A stretch of DNA of 64,000 bases, from contig NZ_QGOL01000007.1 of the NCBI RefSeq assembly GCF_003259255.1, positions 248,001 through 312,000 on the forward strand, written 5' to 3'. The position numbers were made by a program, and so were the translations under genes. Positions 41,922 to 51,460 of this stretch are shown one piece after another. This DNA comes from Algoriphagus litoralis (GTDB taxonomy: Bacteria > Bacteroidota > Bacteroidia > Cytophagales > Cyclobacteriaceae). The notes beneath the pieces were generated by a model. It was not told where the DNA came from. It saw only the letters and a list, made by a program, of their open reading frames with translations, and did not search any database. The stretch's first letter is position 1. Each line of letters begins with the position of its first letter.

Positions 41922-41940
41922 CTTAAGTACGTTACTTAAG
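41922..41940. promoter_or_regulatory. Perfect palindrome upstream of fsa
   Basis: CTTAAGTA, CGT, TACTTAAG: 8-bp arms with a 3-bp centre. It lies 114 bp upstream of the fsa ATG. A dimeric regulator site is plausible. No protein is identified. Confidence 0.5.
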
Positions 41941-41961
41941 TATTCACCAAAAAACCTATTT

Positions 41962-41989
41962 CATGAAATCGAGCATGACCCTATGACAC
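41962..41989 (+). repeat. Short repeated leader motif, copy 1 (copy 2 at 43846-43874)
   Basis: CATGAAATCGAGCA is identical at 41962-41975 and 43846-43859; similarity continues weakly to an ATGAC run. Each copy is about 90 bp before a start codon (fsa, S41 protease). Confidence 0.5.
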
Positions 41990-42053
41990 TAACAGAGGGA
42001 AAATAAAATCCATGCAAGATTTCATAAGACCTTTTAAACCAAATAAATATCTT

Positions 42054-42713
42054 ATGAAATTCTTTATTGATACAGCCAATCTGGACGAAATCCGCGAAGC
42101 TTATGATCTCGGAGTACTGGATGGTGTGACTACCAATCCTTCACTGATGGCTAAAGAAGGCATCACCGGAGATGAAAAAGTACGAGCCCATTACAAGGCA
42201 ATCTGCGACATAGTAGATGACAAAGTCTCTGCTGAAGTGATCGCTACTGACTACGCCGGAATGATCAGCGAAGGCAAAGAGCTTGCAAAAATCGATGATA
42301 AAATCGTCGTCAAAATCCCGATGATTAGAGACGGAATCAAGGCGATCAAATATTTCCACAGTGAAGGAATCCGGACCAACTGCACCTTGGTGTTCTCAGC
42401 AGGTCAGGCGATTCTGGCTGCCAAGGCCGGTGCTTCTTACCTTTCTCCATTCATTGGAAGATTGGATGACATCTCCTATGATGGATTGGAACTGATCGGA
42501 CAGATTGCACACATCTACCAGAATTATGACTTTGAGACTGAGATCCTTGCTGCCTCTGTCAGACATACAATGCACTTGATCAAATGTGCCGAACTTGGCG
42601 CAGATGTGGTTACTTGCCCGCTTAAAGTAATCACCGGATTGCTCAAGCACCCACTTACTGACTCAGGTCTGGCACAGTTTCTGGCGGATCATGCCAAAGC
42701 AGCCGGAAAATAA
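42054..42713 (+). CDS. fsa: Fructose-6-phosphate aldolase / small transaldolase
   Basis: 219 residues, cytosolic barrel. The family opening MKFFIDTANLDEIREA, the VTTNPSLMAKEG loop, and the Schiff-base Lys87 in VVKIPM are present. The fold covers both fructose-6-phosphate aldolase and small transaldolases; residue-level distinction needs a search. The start ATG 42054 matches the family, giving the usual 215-220 length; an in-frame ATG at 42012 would add 14 non-family residues. A terminator follows. Confidence 0.9.
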   Translation: MKFFIDTANLDEIREAYDLGVLDGVTTNPSLMAKEGITGDEKVRAHYKAICDIVDDKVSAEVIATDYAGMISEGKELAKIDDKIVVKIPMIRDGIKAIKYFHSEGIRTNCTLVFSAGQAILAAKAGASYLSPFIGRLDDISYDGLELIGQIAHIYQNYDFETEILAASVRHTMHLIKCAELGADVVTCPLKVITGLLKHPLTDSGLAQFLADHAKAAGK

Positions 42714-42721
42714 AACTTCTC

Positions 42722-42756
42722 AGAGGCTGATTCTACCCAGAACCAGCCTCTTTTTC
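42722..42756 (+). terminator. Terminator after fsa
   Basis: AGAGGCTG (42722-42729) pairs perfectly with CAGCCTCT (42744-42751), followed by TTTTC. Confidence 0.75.
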
Positions 42757-42767
42757 AATCTACCCTT

Positions 42768-42971
42768 ATGTATATCATCAAAGTAAAAGGGAAAGCAAAA
42801 ATCCCGGATTACATCCAGATTCGAGATGAAAATTTCGTTTTGGTGGCCTATTTCAGATCAGACAGGCCGCTAAAAAACATTGAAAAATTCGGTTTGGAGG
42901 GCAAGGAGCTTCAACTCGAAGAAATCATCAAGAATCTCCCTTTTGGAAAACTTCAAAAACTAGACCTTTAA
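42768..42971 (+). CDS. Small conserved-looking protein preceding ftsE
   Basis: 67 residues, basic and soluble: MYIIKVKGKAKIPDYIQIRD with a beta strand and IEKFGLEGKELQLEEIIKNL. I do not know the family. It ends 3 bp before the FtsE start and begins after a terminator, so the two are one transcript. Codon use fits the region. Confidence 0.6.
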   Translation: MYIIKVKGKAKIPDYIQIRDENFVLVAYFRSDRPLKNIEKFGLEGKELQLEEIIKNLPFGKLQKLDL

Positions 42972-42974
42972 CCT

Positions 42975-43685
42975 ATGGATTTCAGTACCAAACCTGTTCT
43001 CCAAGTGACGCAGGCCACTATTTTTCAAGGAGAGACTCCAGTGCTCTCCGATGTCAACTTTTCAGTAGAGCAGCACGAGTTCGTATTTCTGATCGGTCGG
43101 ACCGGAAGCGGTAAAAGCTCTCTCCTCAAGACCCTGTATGCAGATCTCCGACTCCAATCTGGTCTGGCTGAGATCGTTGGCTATTCGCTGACCAAAATCA
43201 AAAACAGCGAAGTCCCTTTTCTAAGAAGAAAAATAGGGATCATCTTTCAGGATTTCCAGCTGTTCAGTGATCGCACAATTCGTGAAAATTTATCCTTTGT
43301 CCTGAAAGCTACCGGCTGGACTGATCCAAACAAAATCAAAGAGCGAATCGGAGAAGTGTTGATTCAGGTTGGCCTCACGGATGCCTTGCAAAAAATGCCA
43401 CATCAACTTTCCGGAGGGGAACAGCAACGTGTAGTGATTGCCCGTGCTTTGCTCAATGAACCCTCAATTCTTCTGGCCGATGAACCTACCGGAAATCTTG
43501 ATCCCGATGTTGCAGACGGGATTTTCAAGCTTTTTCAGGAAATCAATAAAAAAGGAACTGCGATCCTGATGGCAACGCACAATCATGAGTTGCTCCGTAA
43601 GTTTCCATATAGGGTTTTGAAATGTGAAAAAGGAAAACTTCTGGACAGTCAGCTCCACGACATTTCCTTTGGTTCCTCTTTTTGA
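42975..43685 (+). CDS. ftsE: FtsE-like ABC ATPase
   Basis: 236 residues. Walker [11 protein letters not shown]-loop IIFQDFQL, signature [17 protein letters not shown], Walker [13 protein letters not shown], and H-loop ATHNHE are intact. The small size and sequence fit FtsE, the ATPase of the FtsEX complex that drives septal peptidoglycan hydrolases; LolD/MacB ATPases are the alternative. No FtsX-like permease is adjacent, although Bacteroidota often encode ftsX elsewhere. The small gene before it shares the transcript. Confidence 0.85.
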   Translation: MDFSTKPVLQVTQATIFQGETPVLSDVNFSVEQHEFVFLIGRTGSGKSSLLKTLYADLRLQSGLAEIVGYSLTKIKNSEVPFLRRKIGIIFQDFQLFSDRTIRENLSFVLKATGWTDPNKIKERIGEVLIQVGLTDALQKMPHQLSGGEQQRVVIARALLNEPSILLADEPTGNLDPDVADGIFKLFQEINKKGTAILMATHNHELLRKFPYRVLKCEKGKLLDSQLHDISFGSSF

Positions 43686-43845
43686 ATTTGAAAAATTAAG
43701 ATTAGAGCAAAACAACACCCTGAAGACTAGCGTTTTGAATGAACTTATGAATCACCGATGAAATAACCACGAGAGATGGCTTCACAAACAGAAGCAAATT
43801 ACCCCGAGGTATTGCATGCGACCAATGAGTAACTAATTATAAACA

Positions 43846-43874
43846 CATGAAATCGAGCACGCCGTGAATGACGC
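43846..43874 (+). repeat. Short repeated leader motif, copy 2
   Basis: Second copy of the motif at 41962-41989; it begins 87 bp upstream of the S41 protease start. The gap 43686-43932 otherwise holds no gene I can support; a short minus-strand frame here (31 residues) is likely chance. Confidence 0.45.
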
Positions 43875-43932
43875 ATCCTGGCATGATGATCAGGGCGAGA
43901 TTCCATAGATCTGCAAAAAAAAATATAACCAT

Positions 43933-45306
43933 ATGAAGCTCGCCAAATCACTCCTTTTGTTGTCCCTTGTGGTGATCGCATTTTCATGCAAAGAAGATGA
44001 ACCACCTGCAGTAAGTCCAGATTCAAATCAAGCTGTAAACCGTTGGATCCTAAATGTCATGGATGAGGTCTACCTTTGGCTGGATGATTTAGGCACTCCC
44101 ATCGCAGAGAATTCAGACCCTGAAGATTACTTTGAATCCCTTCTTTTTAGACCTACGGATCGTTTTTCAGTAATCTACCCTGATTATCAGGAACTGATCA
44201 ATTCACTAAATGGTGTGACTCTGGATGCTGGCTATGAATTTATCCTGTATAGGGAAAGTCAGAGTTCCACTAATGTTATTGCAGAAATCTCTTACATTAA
44301 GAAAAACAGTCCCGCCTCAAATGTAGACTTAAGAAGAGGCGATGTGATCACCAAAATCAATGGTTCCCAGATGACTCTGGAAAATTACCAGGAATTACTG
44401 GGGAAAATTGACGAATCGCACACGCTTACTTTCAGGCGATATGATGAAGAGTCCCAGGGGTCAGTGCTGATGCCAGAAGTCACTCTGACTGCAGTCCAAT
44501 TGGCTGAAAACCCAAATTTTCTTGATACGATCTACACGATCAACAATGAGAAAATCAGCTACGTGGTCTATCACTTTTTCGCGCCAGGTCCAGGTCAGGA
44601 CCCCGTCTATGACCTTGAAATGGATGAAATTTTTGGGAGATTAAAGGCTGAAAACATTGACCACCTTATTGTAGATTTCCGATACAATGGAGGTGGATTT
44701 GTCTCCTCCGCGGTCAACTTAGCTAGCTTGATTGCCCCGGGTGTTGGATCAACGAGTGTTTTTTCAAAAACAAAATACAACACCTATCTCATGGATAATT
44801 TCGAGCAACTGCGAAACGTCCAAACCACTTTCCGTGCTAAAGCGCAAAATCTGGGCAATACACTCAAAGGTAACAGAGTCTATATCCTGACCTCTGCTCG
44901 AACAGCATCCGCATCAGAATTGATCATCAATGGTCTCAGACCCTACATGGATGTCTACATCATCGGAGACAAGACCACTGGTAAAAACGTGGGGTCAGTA
45001 CCCTTTGAGGATGAAGAAAATGCTGAAAATAGCTACGGAATCCTACCCATTATATCTCAAAGCTTCAACAGTCTGGATCAATCAGATTACACCACAGGAT
45101 TCACCCCCAATATCACCGTCAAAGAATCTCAAGAGCGGCTTCGTCCATTAGGAGATGTGAACGAATTATTGTTGAGAACAGCATTGATCAAAATCACCGG
45201 GATTCCAACTGGAGCAAGATTCCAACAGCTGGATCGACAGGATATAGGAAGTACCTTGGATAGGAAAAATAGGGCCGAAACCATGATTGAAAAATCCATT
45301 TGGTAA
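43933..45306 (+). CDS. S41 (CtpA-type) protease lipoprotein with PDZ domain
   Basis: 457 residues. A lipoprotein signal ends IAFSC (Cys19), so it is in the envelope. A PDZ domain (KKNSPASNVDLRRGDVITKING) precedes the S41 core. Catalytic Ser328 is in TASASEL and Lys351 in TTGKNVGS. It degrades or trims periplasmic proteins. A terminator hairpin at 45334-45357 ends the gene. Confidence 0.92.
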   Translation: MKLAKSLLLLSLVVIAFSCKEDEPPAVSPDSNQAVNRWILNVMDEVYLWLDDLGTPIAENSDPEDYFESLLFRPTDRFSVIYPDYQELINSLNGVTLDAGYEFILYRESQSSTNVIAEISYIKKNSPASNVDLRRGDVITKINGSQMTLENYQELLGKIDESHTLTFRRYDEESQGSVLMPEVTLTAVQLAENPNFLDTIYTINNEKISYVVYHFFAPGPGQDPVYDLEMDEIFGRLKAENIDHLIVDFRYNGGGFVSSAVNLASLIAPGVGSTSVFSKTKYNTYLMDNFEQLRNVQTTFRAKAQNLGNTLKGNRVYILTSARTASASELIINGLRPYMDVYIIGDKTTGKNVGSVPFEDEENAENSYGILPIISQSFNSLDQSDYTTGFTPNITVKESQERLRPLGDVNELLLRTALIKITGIPTGARFQQLDRQDIGSTLDRKNRAETMIEKSIW

Positions 45307-45333
45307 AAAAGAAATCAATCTTAAAATACTAAG

Positions 45334-45365
45334 GCAAACACAGATAATTGTGTTTGCTTTTTTTT
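45334..45365 (+). terminator. Terminator after the S41 protease
   Basis: GCAAACACA (45334-45342) and TGTGTTTGC (45349-45357), perfect 9-bp arms, then a T-run. Confidence 0.85.
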
Positions 45366-45439
45366 ATTTAAAATTTTGCGTAATCTAATCTTATTGTTAC
45401 AGAAGTTTTTAAATCAACCACCAGTCCAAATCTTATTCT

Positions 45440-46648
45440 ATGAAAAAGACAAACTACTTCGCTTGGAAGACAATGGCTCTTGCAGTCACACTTGGGACAA
45501 CATTCGTTGCCTGTCAGCCTGAAGAAAGCCCACTGACTCCCGATTCTCAAGCATTGGAAATCATCAAATACCAAACAGGAGACATCATTCCGGGAAAGTA
45601 TATCGTCACGCTGAAGTCCTCTGGACTCAACTTGAGAAAAGACCTGACCTATGAAGCCGTACAGGCCTCTATGAGAAAATCGAGCACTGCGATTTTAGCT
45701 AAATACAGAATCGCAGAGGCAAGTATTGAGCACGTGTATGGCAGTACTATTGAAGGGTTTTCGGCAAGCCTGTCTGACGAGCAATATGCACTACTTGCTG
45801 CTGATCCCGCGATAAAATCCATCGAACCTGACCGCATTATGTCAATTGCTCAAAAAGGTAAGCCTGGAGGAGGAGGAGGAACTGTAGGACAGACTACTCC
45901 ATGGGGAATCACAAGAGTGGGCGGCCCAGTTAACTACACAGGGACCGGAAAAGCATACATCTTAGACTCAGGTATAGACTTGGATCATCCGGATTTGAAT
46001 GTGGCTTCTTATGGATTCAGTGCATTTACAAGTGGTAAAGATGCCGGATTAGATGATGGCAATGGACATGGAACTCACGTAGCCGGTACGGTAGCAGCAA
46101 AAAATAATACAGTAGGTGTGGTAGGTGTAGCAGCCGGCGCATTAGTTGTTCCGGTAAAAGTATTGGGAGCCCGAGGATCAGGATCTTATTCTGGAGTGAT
46201 TGCAGGTGTGAACTATGTCGGTGCAAATGGCAATCAAGGGGACGTGGCAAACATGAGTCTTGGAGGTCCTATCTCTGAAGCTCTTGATGCGGCTATTCTC
46301 GCGGCTTCTTCCAAAGTGAAATTTGTACTAGCTGCTGGCAATGAAAGTGCAGATGCCAACGACAGTTCCCCCGCCCGAGTCAATGGCACAAACATTTTCA
46401 CCATATCTGCCATGACGAGCACAGGTGCATTGTCGTCATTTTCCAATTATGGTAATCCTCCGGTAGATTTTGCTGCTCCTGGAGTAGGAATCCAGTCTAC
46501 CTATAAAGGAGGAGGCTACGCTTCACTTAGTGGCACTTCGATGGCTGCACCGCACGTGGCAGGGATTCTATTGCTTGGTCCAGTAGGTACGGACGGAACA
46601 ATTTCAGGGGATAAGGATTCGACTCCAGATCCAATTGCGGTAAGGTAA
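45440..46648 (+). CDS. Subtilisin-family (S8) serine protease, lipoprotein
   Basis: 402 residues. The signal region ends TFVAC (Cys25), a lipobox. An I9-type propeptide (YIVTLKSSG to SIEPDRIMS) follows, then a proteinase-K-like domain with Asp176 (ILDSGIDLDHPDL), His213 (GHGTHVAG), Asn301 (AAGNES) and Ser367 (GTSMAAPHVAG). A five-glycine linker joins the two. It is secreted or lipid-anchored. The C-terminus is short and lacks a T9SS-type sorting domain. Confidence 0.94.
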   Translation: MKKTNYFAWKTMALAVTLGTTFVACQPEESPLTPDSQALEIIKYQTGDIIPGKYIVTLKSSGLNLRKDLTYEAVQASMRKSSTAILAKYRIAEASIEHVYGSTIEGFSASLSDEQYALLAADPAIKSIEPDRIMSIAQKGKPGGGGGTVGQTTPWGITRVGGPVNYTGTGKAYILDSGIDLDHPDLNVASYGFSAFTSGKDAGLDDGNGHGTHVAGTVAAKNNTVGVVGVAAGALVVPVKVLGARGSGSYSGVIAGVNYVGANGNQGDVANMSLGGPISEALDAAILAASSKVKFVLAAGNESADANDSSPARVNGTNIFTISAMTSTGALSSFSNYGNPPVDFAAPGVGIQSTYKGGGYASLSGTSMAAPHVAGILLLGPVGTDGTISGDKDSTPDPIAVR

Positions 46649-46681
46649 TCTGATTTTAAAAGAATAAATCGAATAGAAAAT

Positions 46682-46716
46682 GGAAGTCGGCTAAAGTCAG
46701 CCGACTTCCTTTTTTT
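46682..46716 (+). terminator. Terminator after the S8 protease
   Basis: GGAAGTCGGCT (46682-46692) pairs perfectly with AGCCGACTTCC (46699-46709), then seven T. Confidence 0.9.
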
Positions 46717-46786
46717 ATAGATTAAGAAATTGTTAAACCTGTCAAAAGTCATTTTTCCTGAAAATCAGCCGAATTACCTTGCCTTC

Positions 46787-47005
46787 ATGGAAGCAATAGC
46801 ATCTTTTCTCATTTTGTTTTTGTTCTATTTTCTGGGCTGTTTAGCAATAGTACAGCTAGCAGTCAGGCCGATGAGGCGAATGGTTCAAAATTCTACGGGA
46901 GGAAGTAAGCACATCGAATCAAACCATTTCAAGATTTTGGCTTTGAGTTTTTTGTTGTCTTTGATCACAACAACGATCGCCTACATGATTTTTCCGCTTG
47001 CTTAA
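46787..47005 (+). CDS. Small two-helix membrane protein
   Basis: 72 residues with helices at about 4-24 (IASFLILFLFYFLGCLAIVQL) and 50-68 (LALSFLLSLITTTIAYMIF). The basic loop VRPMRRMVQN should face the cytoplasm. No family recognised. ATG 46787 is chosen over a TTG at 46730. It overlaps the 3' end of the convergent phosphatase gene by 4 bp. Confidence 0.5.
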   Translation: MEAIASFLILFLFYFLGCLAIVQLAVRPMRRMVQNSTGGSKHIESNHFKILALSFLLSLITTTIAYMIFPLA

Positions 47006-48393
47006 TCTTTGTAGGGAACCGTATTGGCATGTGTTTTTTCAGGAACTGCATTGACCCGGAGTTCGATGAATTGATTCAGGTCATTTTCACCCTTCACCAG
47101 TTCAAAGGCATCGTATAATTCCCCAATAGCCGTAAAAGATTCAAATTTCAGCCGATTCCCTTCCATAGTGATTACTTGAAAAAGCTGGGTGTTTTCAGCG
47201 GTGCGATCACGCTGACCACCTTTGGCAGTCCAGTCGTCTCCGATATCATACATTTTACCCCCAGATACGGATACGACATACACTGTACCCGTCACATCTT
47301 TCATGTTCAGCCCGTTCATGACGTTTTCTCCCGGTGCTACCCTTCCTCTGGCATAGGCATGGTCATGACCCTGCAGGGCAATATCCACTCGGTATTTGTC
47401 AAAAATCGGCTTCCAAAGATTCCTTAGTGCCTCATTATCCCGACCATTGGAGGCTGAAAATAGTGGATGGTGATAGCTCACGATGGTCCAACTTTTAGGA
47501 TTATTAGCTAAAATTTCCTCAAGCCAAGCAGCTTGGAGCTCATGCTCTCTGTTGGAATCCAAAAAGATAAATCGGACATCCTGATAGTCCATGTAGTAGG
47601 CAGTTTCTTCCAAGCCTTTGGGGCCATTCAATGGAAGCGTGAATTGAGGCTTCCACTGCACAGAGAGACTTCTGACTTTTTGAGTGGTCTCTTCCTGGTT
47701 TTTTGCGCGGTATTCGTGGTTACCGGGTACGGGCATCGCAGGGATCATGCTGTGAATAAAACCGCCTGCTGTAAACCATTCGTGCCATTCCTGTTCCCGA
47801 TGTGCAGTATTGATCAAATCACCTGCATGGACAATAAATTTGGCATCGGGCGCCTTTCTGAATCCCTCTCGGATCAGTCGGGACCAAAGCTCCAGTACGT
47901 AGTTCTGTGCATCTCCCACATAGAGAAAAGAAAACTTCTCTTCGGCCTGATCAGAAGCTGTACTAAACTGAAACCATTCGCTCCAGCGCTCCCCATCCCC
48001 TACCCGATAGGCATAAGTAGTATCCGGAAGCAGATCGCGGAATTCAACAGAATGGTAGTGTGCCTTCACCTCAGCGGTTTTTACAGAATCAGCATCCAAA
48101 ACTTCCGTTTTTGCTGGTAAGGTCTTTCCGTTTTTCCAAAACTTCGGAGCTGCCGTAGCAATGGCAATTTCTGCGAAAGCCGTCGAAATTTCAGTAGTGG
48201 TCCGCCAAGTCACATTGACTTCTGAGGCTGGATTTTGGCCAAAGTTCAGGATAATCCGGTCGGGATATTCCGATGGCTTTGACCAGTCAAAATGGAATTT
48301 GGGCTCTTGGTATACTTTTGTCTCTTGACTGAAAAGTGGAGCTGAGCTGAAAAGAAAAAGCGAAAGAAAGAAAGTAATTCGAGAAGACACCAT
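47002..48393 (-). CDS. Purple-acid-phosphatase-like metallophosphoesterase, secreted
   Basis: 463 residues with a signal (MVSSRITFFLSLFLFSSAPLFSQ). An FN3-like N-domain (NPASEVNVTWRTTTE) precedes the catalytic domain with GDAQNY, HAGDLINT, PVPGNHEY, SYHHPLF and GHDHAYAR, the dimetal phosphatase set with the NHE signature of purple acid phosphatases. It should release phosphate from extracellular esters. The gap 48394-48572 to the next gene downstream on the opposite side is noncoding. Confidence 0.92.
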   Translation of the reverse strand: MVSSRITFFLSLFLFSSAPLFSQETKVYQEPKFHFDWSKPSEYPDRIILNFGQNPASEVNVTWRTTTEISTAFAEIAIATAAPKFWKNGKTLPAKTEVLDADSVKTAEVKAHYHSVEFRDLLPDTTYAYRVGDGERWSEWFQFSTASDQAEEKFSFLYVGDAQNYVLELWSRLIREGFRKAPDAKFIVHAGDLINTAHREQEWHEWFTAGGFIHSMIPAMPVPGNHEYRAKNQEETTQKVRSLSVQWKPQFTLPLNGPKGLEETAYYMDYQDVRFIFLDSNREHELQAAWLEEILANNPKSWTIVSYHHPLFSASNGRDNEALRNLWKPIFDKYRVDIALQGHDHAYARGRVAPGENVMNGLNMKDVTGTVYVVSVSGGKMYDIGDDWTAKGGQRDRTAENTQLFQVITMEGNRLKFESFTAIGELYDAFELVKGENDLNQFIELRVNAVPEKTHANTVPYKD

Positions 48394-48525
48394 GAAGATT
48401 AGGATCTGGGTAAAACTGATGTTGAGCTAAACTTAACCCGACAATCTATCCAAATTATGTGCTTTTGCCATCCTGTTGATGGAAAATAATGATATGCTAA
48501 TCCACCAGTGATCTGAACTTCACAT

Positions 48526-48556
48526 AAAAAAAGCCGACTCAAGGCCGGCTTTCTAG
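48526..48556 (-). terminator. Terminator after the TPR/CCA-adding operon
   Basis: AAAGCCG (48530-48536) pairs with CGGCTTT (48546-48552), with an A-run before it on the plus strand giving a minus-strand U-run. Confidence 0.7.
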
Positions 48557-48572
48557 TTTCAAGGGAATGGTA

Positions 48573-49286
48573 TTAATTGGTCTTCTGGAGGTTTTCTTTC
48601 GCTTGCTCAAAACCTGCATCCAAAGAAATCGCTTCATTGAAGGCAGTTTTTGCTTCTGCTTTAGAATTTTGATCCAAGTAGATCAGACCTTTCAGATTAA
48701 GGGCTGCCGCTTTCATGCTGACTTCTTGGGTTTCAGTCTGAGATTTAGGGAATCCTATCTTTTCGTCTGCTTTGGCGTTTTTCACCAGCATATTGACAGA
48801 ATTCATTGCTTCCTCATACCGCTTCAGATTATATTGGATAAAAGCGGATTTGTAAAGACTGAAATTGTCTCCAGTCAATAAATAGAGACTCTCAAAATGA
48901 GGTAGGGCCCGATCGAGTGCGCCAAGCTGCTCCAGGGAATAGGCCGCTATCTCCAATGCACCCACATTCTTATCGTTAAGCTGCAGCAAATCCAAAGCAA
49001 CTAATGCTGCCGACGGGAACTGACTGTTGTCAAAATAAATATTTGCTAAAGCCTCCATGTAGCGGATATTTTCCGGGTTGCGGATCATCAGATCATAGAG
49101 TTTGGCCTTTGCCATTCCGAGATCACTGTATCTCATCGCCACCTGGTAGGCAGCCTGATCAGCTGCATTGAGCGCAGCTTTTGTCTTGGGATCCAATCTT
49201 GGGATAGAATCATTGGCTGTCTGGGCAGCAAGATTTCCGGCACAAAGGGCCAGGAGCAGCAGTAGAATAGTGCGCTTCATTTTCAA
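48573..49286 (-). CDS. Exported TPR protein
   Basis: 237 residues. A signal [22 protein letters not shown] directs export. TPR helices fill residues 40-235 ([39 protein letters not shown]). It overlaps the CCA-adding gene by 4 bp (49283-49286). Scaffold or protein-interaction role; partner unknown. Confidence 0.8.
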   Translation of the reverse strand: MKMKRTILLLLLALCAGNLAAQTANDSIPRLDPKTKAALNAADQAAYQVAMRYSDLGMAKAKLYDLMIRNPENIRYMEALANIYFDNSQFPSAALVALDLLQLNDKNVGALEIAAYSLEQLGALDRALPHFESLYLLTGDNFSLYKSAFIQYNLKRYEEAMNSVNMLVKNAKADEKIGFPKSQTETQEVSMKAAALNLKGLIYLDQNSKAEAKTAFNEAISLDAGFEQAKENLQKTN

Positions 49287-50731
49287 TCAATTTTTGAATG
49301 GTGATTTGTTGTATTATCCTTTGGAGTTAGGCCTTTGCTACGGGCAATATCGAACATGAGTTTTCGGGCTTCTTCCGGATTGTTTTGAATTTTGCCCTCC
49401 AATATAGCTTCTTTTATCTCCTCCTTGATTTCTCCGATGATTTTAGAGGGAGAAAGCCCAAAAGTTTCCATGATTTCTTCGCCGCTGACTGGCGGCTGGA
49501 AATTTCTGACCTGATCTTTTTCCTCCACTTCCTTCATCTTTTCTTCGACTTTGTCAAAGTTCTCGAGGTAGCGTTGGACTTTTTTATTGTTTTTGGAAGT
49601 GATGTCTGCACGGCAAAGCGTCATCAGATCCTCAATATCATCTCCAGCATCAAAGAGCAATCTCCGCATGGCAGAATCTGTCACTTCATCCTTGACCAGA
49701 GCAATTGGCCTCAGGTGTAGACGGACAAGCTTCTGCACGTATTTCATCCGCTCATCCATCGGGAGTTTCAAGCGTCTGAAGATGTTGGGGGTCATTCGTG
49801 CTCCGCGATCTTCATGTCCATGGAATGTCCATCCGACTTTTGGATTAAAGCGCTTGGTCGCCGGTTTGGCAATGTCATGCATGATCGCTGCCCATCGCAG
49901 CCAAAGATTATCCGTCATCTGACAGACATTGTCCAAGACCTGAAGCGTATGATAGAAATTGTCTTTATGTGACTTGTCATCCACTGAATCCACACCTTGC
50001 AGCTCGACCATTTCGGGGAAAAACTCATGCAGTAGCTTCGAAGCAAATAGCAACTTGAATCCATAGGAGGGCTTCGGAGTGGCGACGATTTTATTCAGTT
50101 CATCAATTATCCGCTCTGCAGAAATGATCTGAAGTCGCGACGCATTCTCAGTCAGGGCATAGAACGTGTCCGCCTCGATGTCAAAGTTTAACTGTGAGGC
50201 AAAACGTACTGCGCGCATCATCCGTAGCGGATCATCGGAAAAGGTTATTCCTGGCTCCAATGGTGTCTTGATTGTCTTTCGCTTGATATCTGCCAATCCA
50301 TCGAATGGATCAATGAGATCTCCATAATCCTCCGGATTGAGTGAAATGGCCATCGCATTGATCGTGAAATCTCGGCGCTCCAGATCTTCCTCGAGGGTTC
50401 CGTCTTCGACGATTGGCTTTCGGGATTCCAGGCGATAAGACTCCTTTCTCGCCCCTACAAACTCCAGTTCCCAATCGTCAAGTTTGAGCATGGCGGTACC
50501 GAAGTTCTTGAAGACAGAGAGCGGCACATGCTGGTCAAAAGACTTGGCTACTTCCTGAGCAAGACTAATTCCGCTTCCTACACAAGTGAAATCGATGTCT
50601 TTACTTGGCCGGCTTAGTATCAGGTCGCGGACATAGCCTCCGACCACATAGGTTTTGATACCCAGTGCAGCACTGGCATTAGCGACTTTTCCAAATAGTT
50701 CGAGCTCGTCGAGCTTGGTTTTGAAATTCAT
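49283..50731 (-). CDS. CCA tRNA nucleotidyltransferase / poly(A) polymerase family with HD domain
   Basis: 482 residues. The class II nucleotidyltransferase head has VVGGYVRDL (GG at 31-32) and DID with the metal aspartates at 45 and 47; [11 protein letters not shown] follows. A C-terminal HD domain includes IMHDIAKP near 275-285. The combination fits tRNA CCA-adding enzymes with phosphatase-like HD parts. Overlaps of 4 bp on both sides join it in an operon with the TPR protein and a preceding unknown. Confidence 0.9.
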   Translation of the reverse strand: MNFKTKLDELELFGKVANASAALGIKTYVVGGYVRDLILSRPSKDIDFTCVGSGISLAQEVAKSFDQHVPLSVFKNFGTAMLKLDDWELEFVGARKESYRLESRKPIVEDGTLEEDLERRDFTINAMAISLNPEDYGDLIDPFDGLADIKRKTIKTPLEPGITFSDDPLRMMRAVRFASQLNFDIEADTFYALTENASRLQIISAERIIDELNKIVATPKPSYGFKLLFASKLLHEFFPEMVELQGVDSVDDKSHKDNFYHTLQVLDNVCQMTDNLWLRWAAIMHDIAKPATKRFNPKVGWTFHGHEDRGARMTPNIFRRLKLPMDERMKYVQKLVRLHLRPIALVKDEVTDSAMRRLLFDAGDDIEDLMTLCRADITSKNNKKVQRYLENFDKVEEKMKEVEEKDQVRNFQPPVSGEEIMETFGLSPSKIIGEIKEEIKEAILEGKIQNNPEEARKLMFDIARSKGLTPKDNTTNHHSKID

Positions 50732-51222
50732 CGGGTAAAAATTTTGACATCCCCCTCCGGACCCAGAAACATTTCTTTGGTACTTTGACTCAGAAGTGGA
50801 AAATAAAGTTCGGTCTGGGCATCTGCCTGATCGGTGACGTAGTCGATTTTAGATAATACTGGCTGCGAAATCTGGAAAAGCAGCTTGTTCCAATTTGGTT
50901 CTCGGATCAAGGAAAACCGGATATTACCCTCCTCAGTCGGTGCATTTTTCAGCACTTTGCTCACAGGACTGTGGTAGATCGTCGGCTTGGAGGCAAACTC
51001 GACCACGTCGAGCGATACTTCGGAAAATGGCTCGCACACTGTGCGAATCTGAAAGGTATCAAACAAGAGAAACGTCCAGTCATAGCCCATTTCAGGTTTC
51101 CAATTCTCCGTCTTCAGGAGTGTGAGGTTCTTTCCGTTTCCTTCGCGGATGGTCACTTGGCCGGTTTCTCGGAAGGTCTTGACGATAGCTTGCTGATCCA
51201 AAGTTTCTATAATTTGATGCAA
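50728..51222 (-). CDS. Conserved hypothetical, operon with the CCA-adding enzyme
   Basis: 164 residues, soluble, beta-rich ([40 protein letters not shown]), no signal. No family is recognised. It is the first gene of the transcript, overlapping the CCA-adding gene by 4 bp. Possible tRNA-related role by context only. Confidence 0.55.
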   Translation of the reverse strand: MHQIIETLDQQAIVKTFRETGQVTIREGNGKNLTLLKTENWKPEMGYDWTFLLFDTFQIRTVCEPFSEVSLDVVEFASKPTIYHSPVSKVLKNAPTEEGNIRFSLIREPNWNKLLFQISQPVLSKIDYVTDQADAQTELYFPLLSQSTKEMFLGPEGDVKIFTR

Positions 51223-51365
51223 AAATAATCAGATTATCCGGCCTGAGCGGGTAAATTCTAAAACACAGAGTGATCAAGCGCATTTTTGATGAATTTTATC
51301 GCTTTTGCATGATGGATTAATCAAAAGGTAATCCTCCCTTCCCCGACATTTTCCTCCAAAAATCA

Positions 51366-51440
51366 GTCAAGCGCTTGACATGATTTCAATCCTTTTGTCT
51401 AATTTATAAACAAATAAATGTTAATATAATTAACATTTAT
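51366..51440 (+). promoter_or_regulatory. Operator-like region upstream of the dnaE2-like gene
   Basis: Three parts: a perfect 14-bp palindrome GTCAAGC-GCTTGAC (51366-51379); the element shared with dinB (51393-51428); and a perfect 12-bp-arm palindrome, 51414-51425 and 51429-51440 (AAATGTTAAT / ATTAACATTT core). It ends 242 bp before the dnaE ATG at 51683. The rest of the 460-bp gap 51223-51682 is covered by the hairpin array at 51461-51658. Confidence 0.65.
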
Positions 51441-51460
51441 AAGATGAAGCTCCTCGGGAT

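Noticed and set aside
43799-44026. Short minus-strand frame reading as a small hydrophobic peptide around the repeated motif
   Set aside because: Only 31 hydrophobic residues before a stop in the gap; the second copy of the motif at 41962 does not keep the frame.
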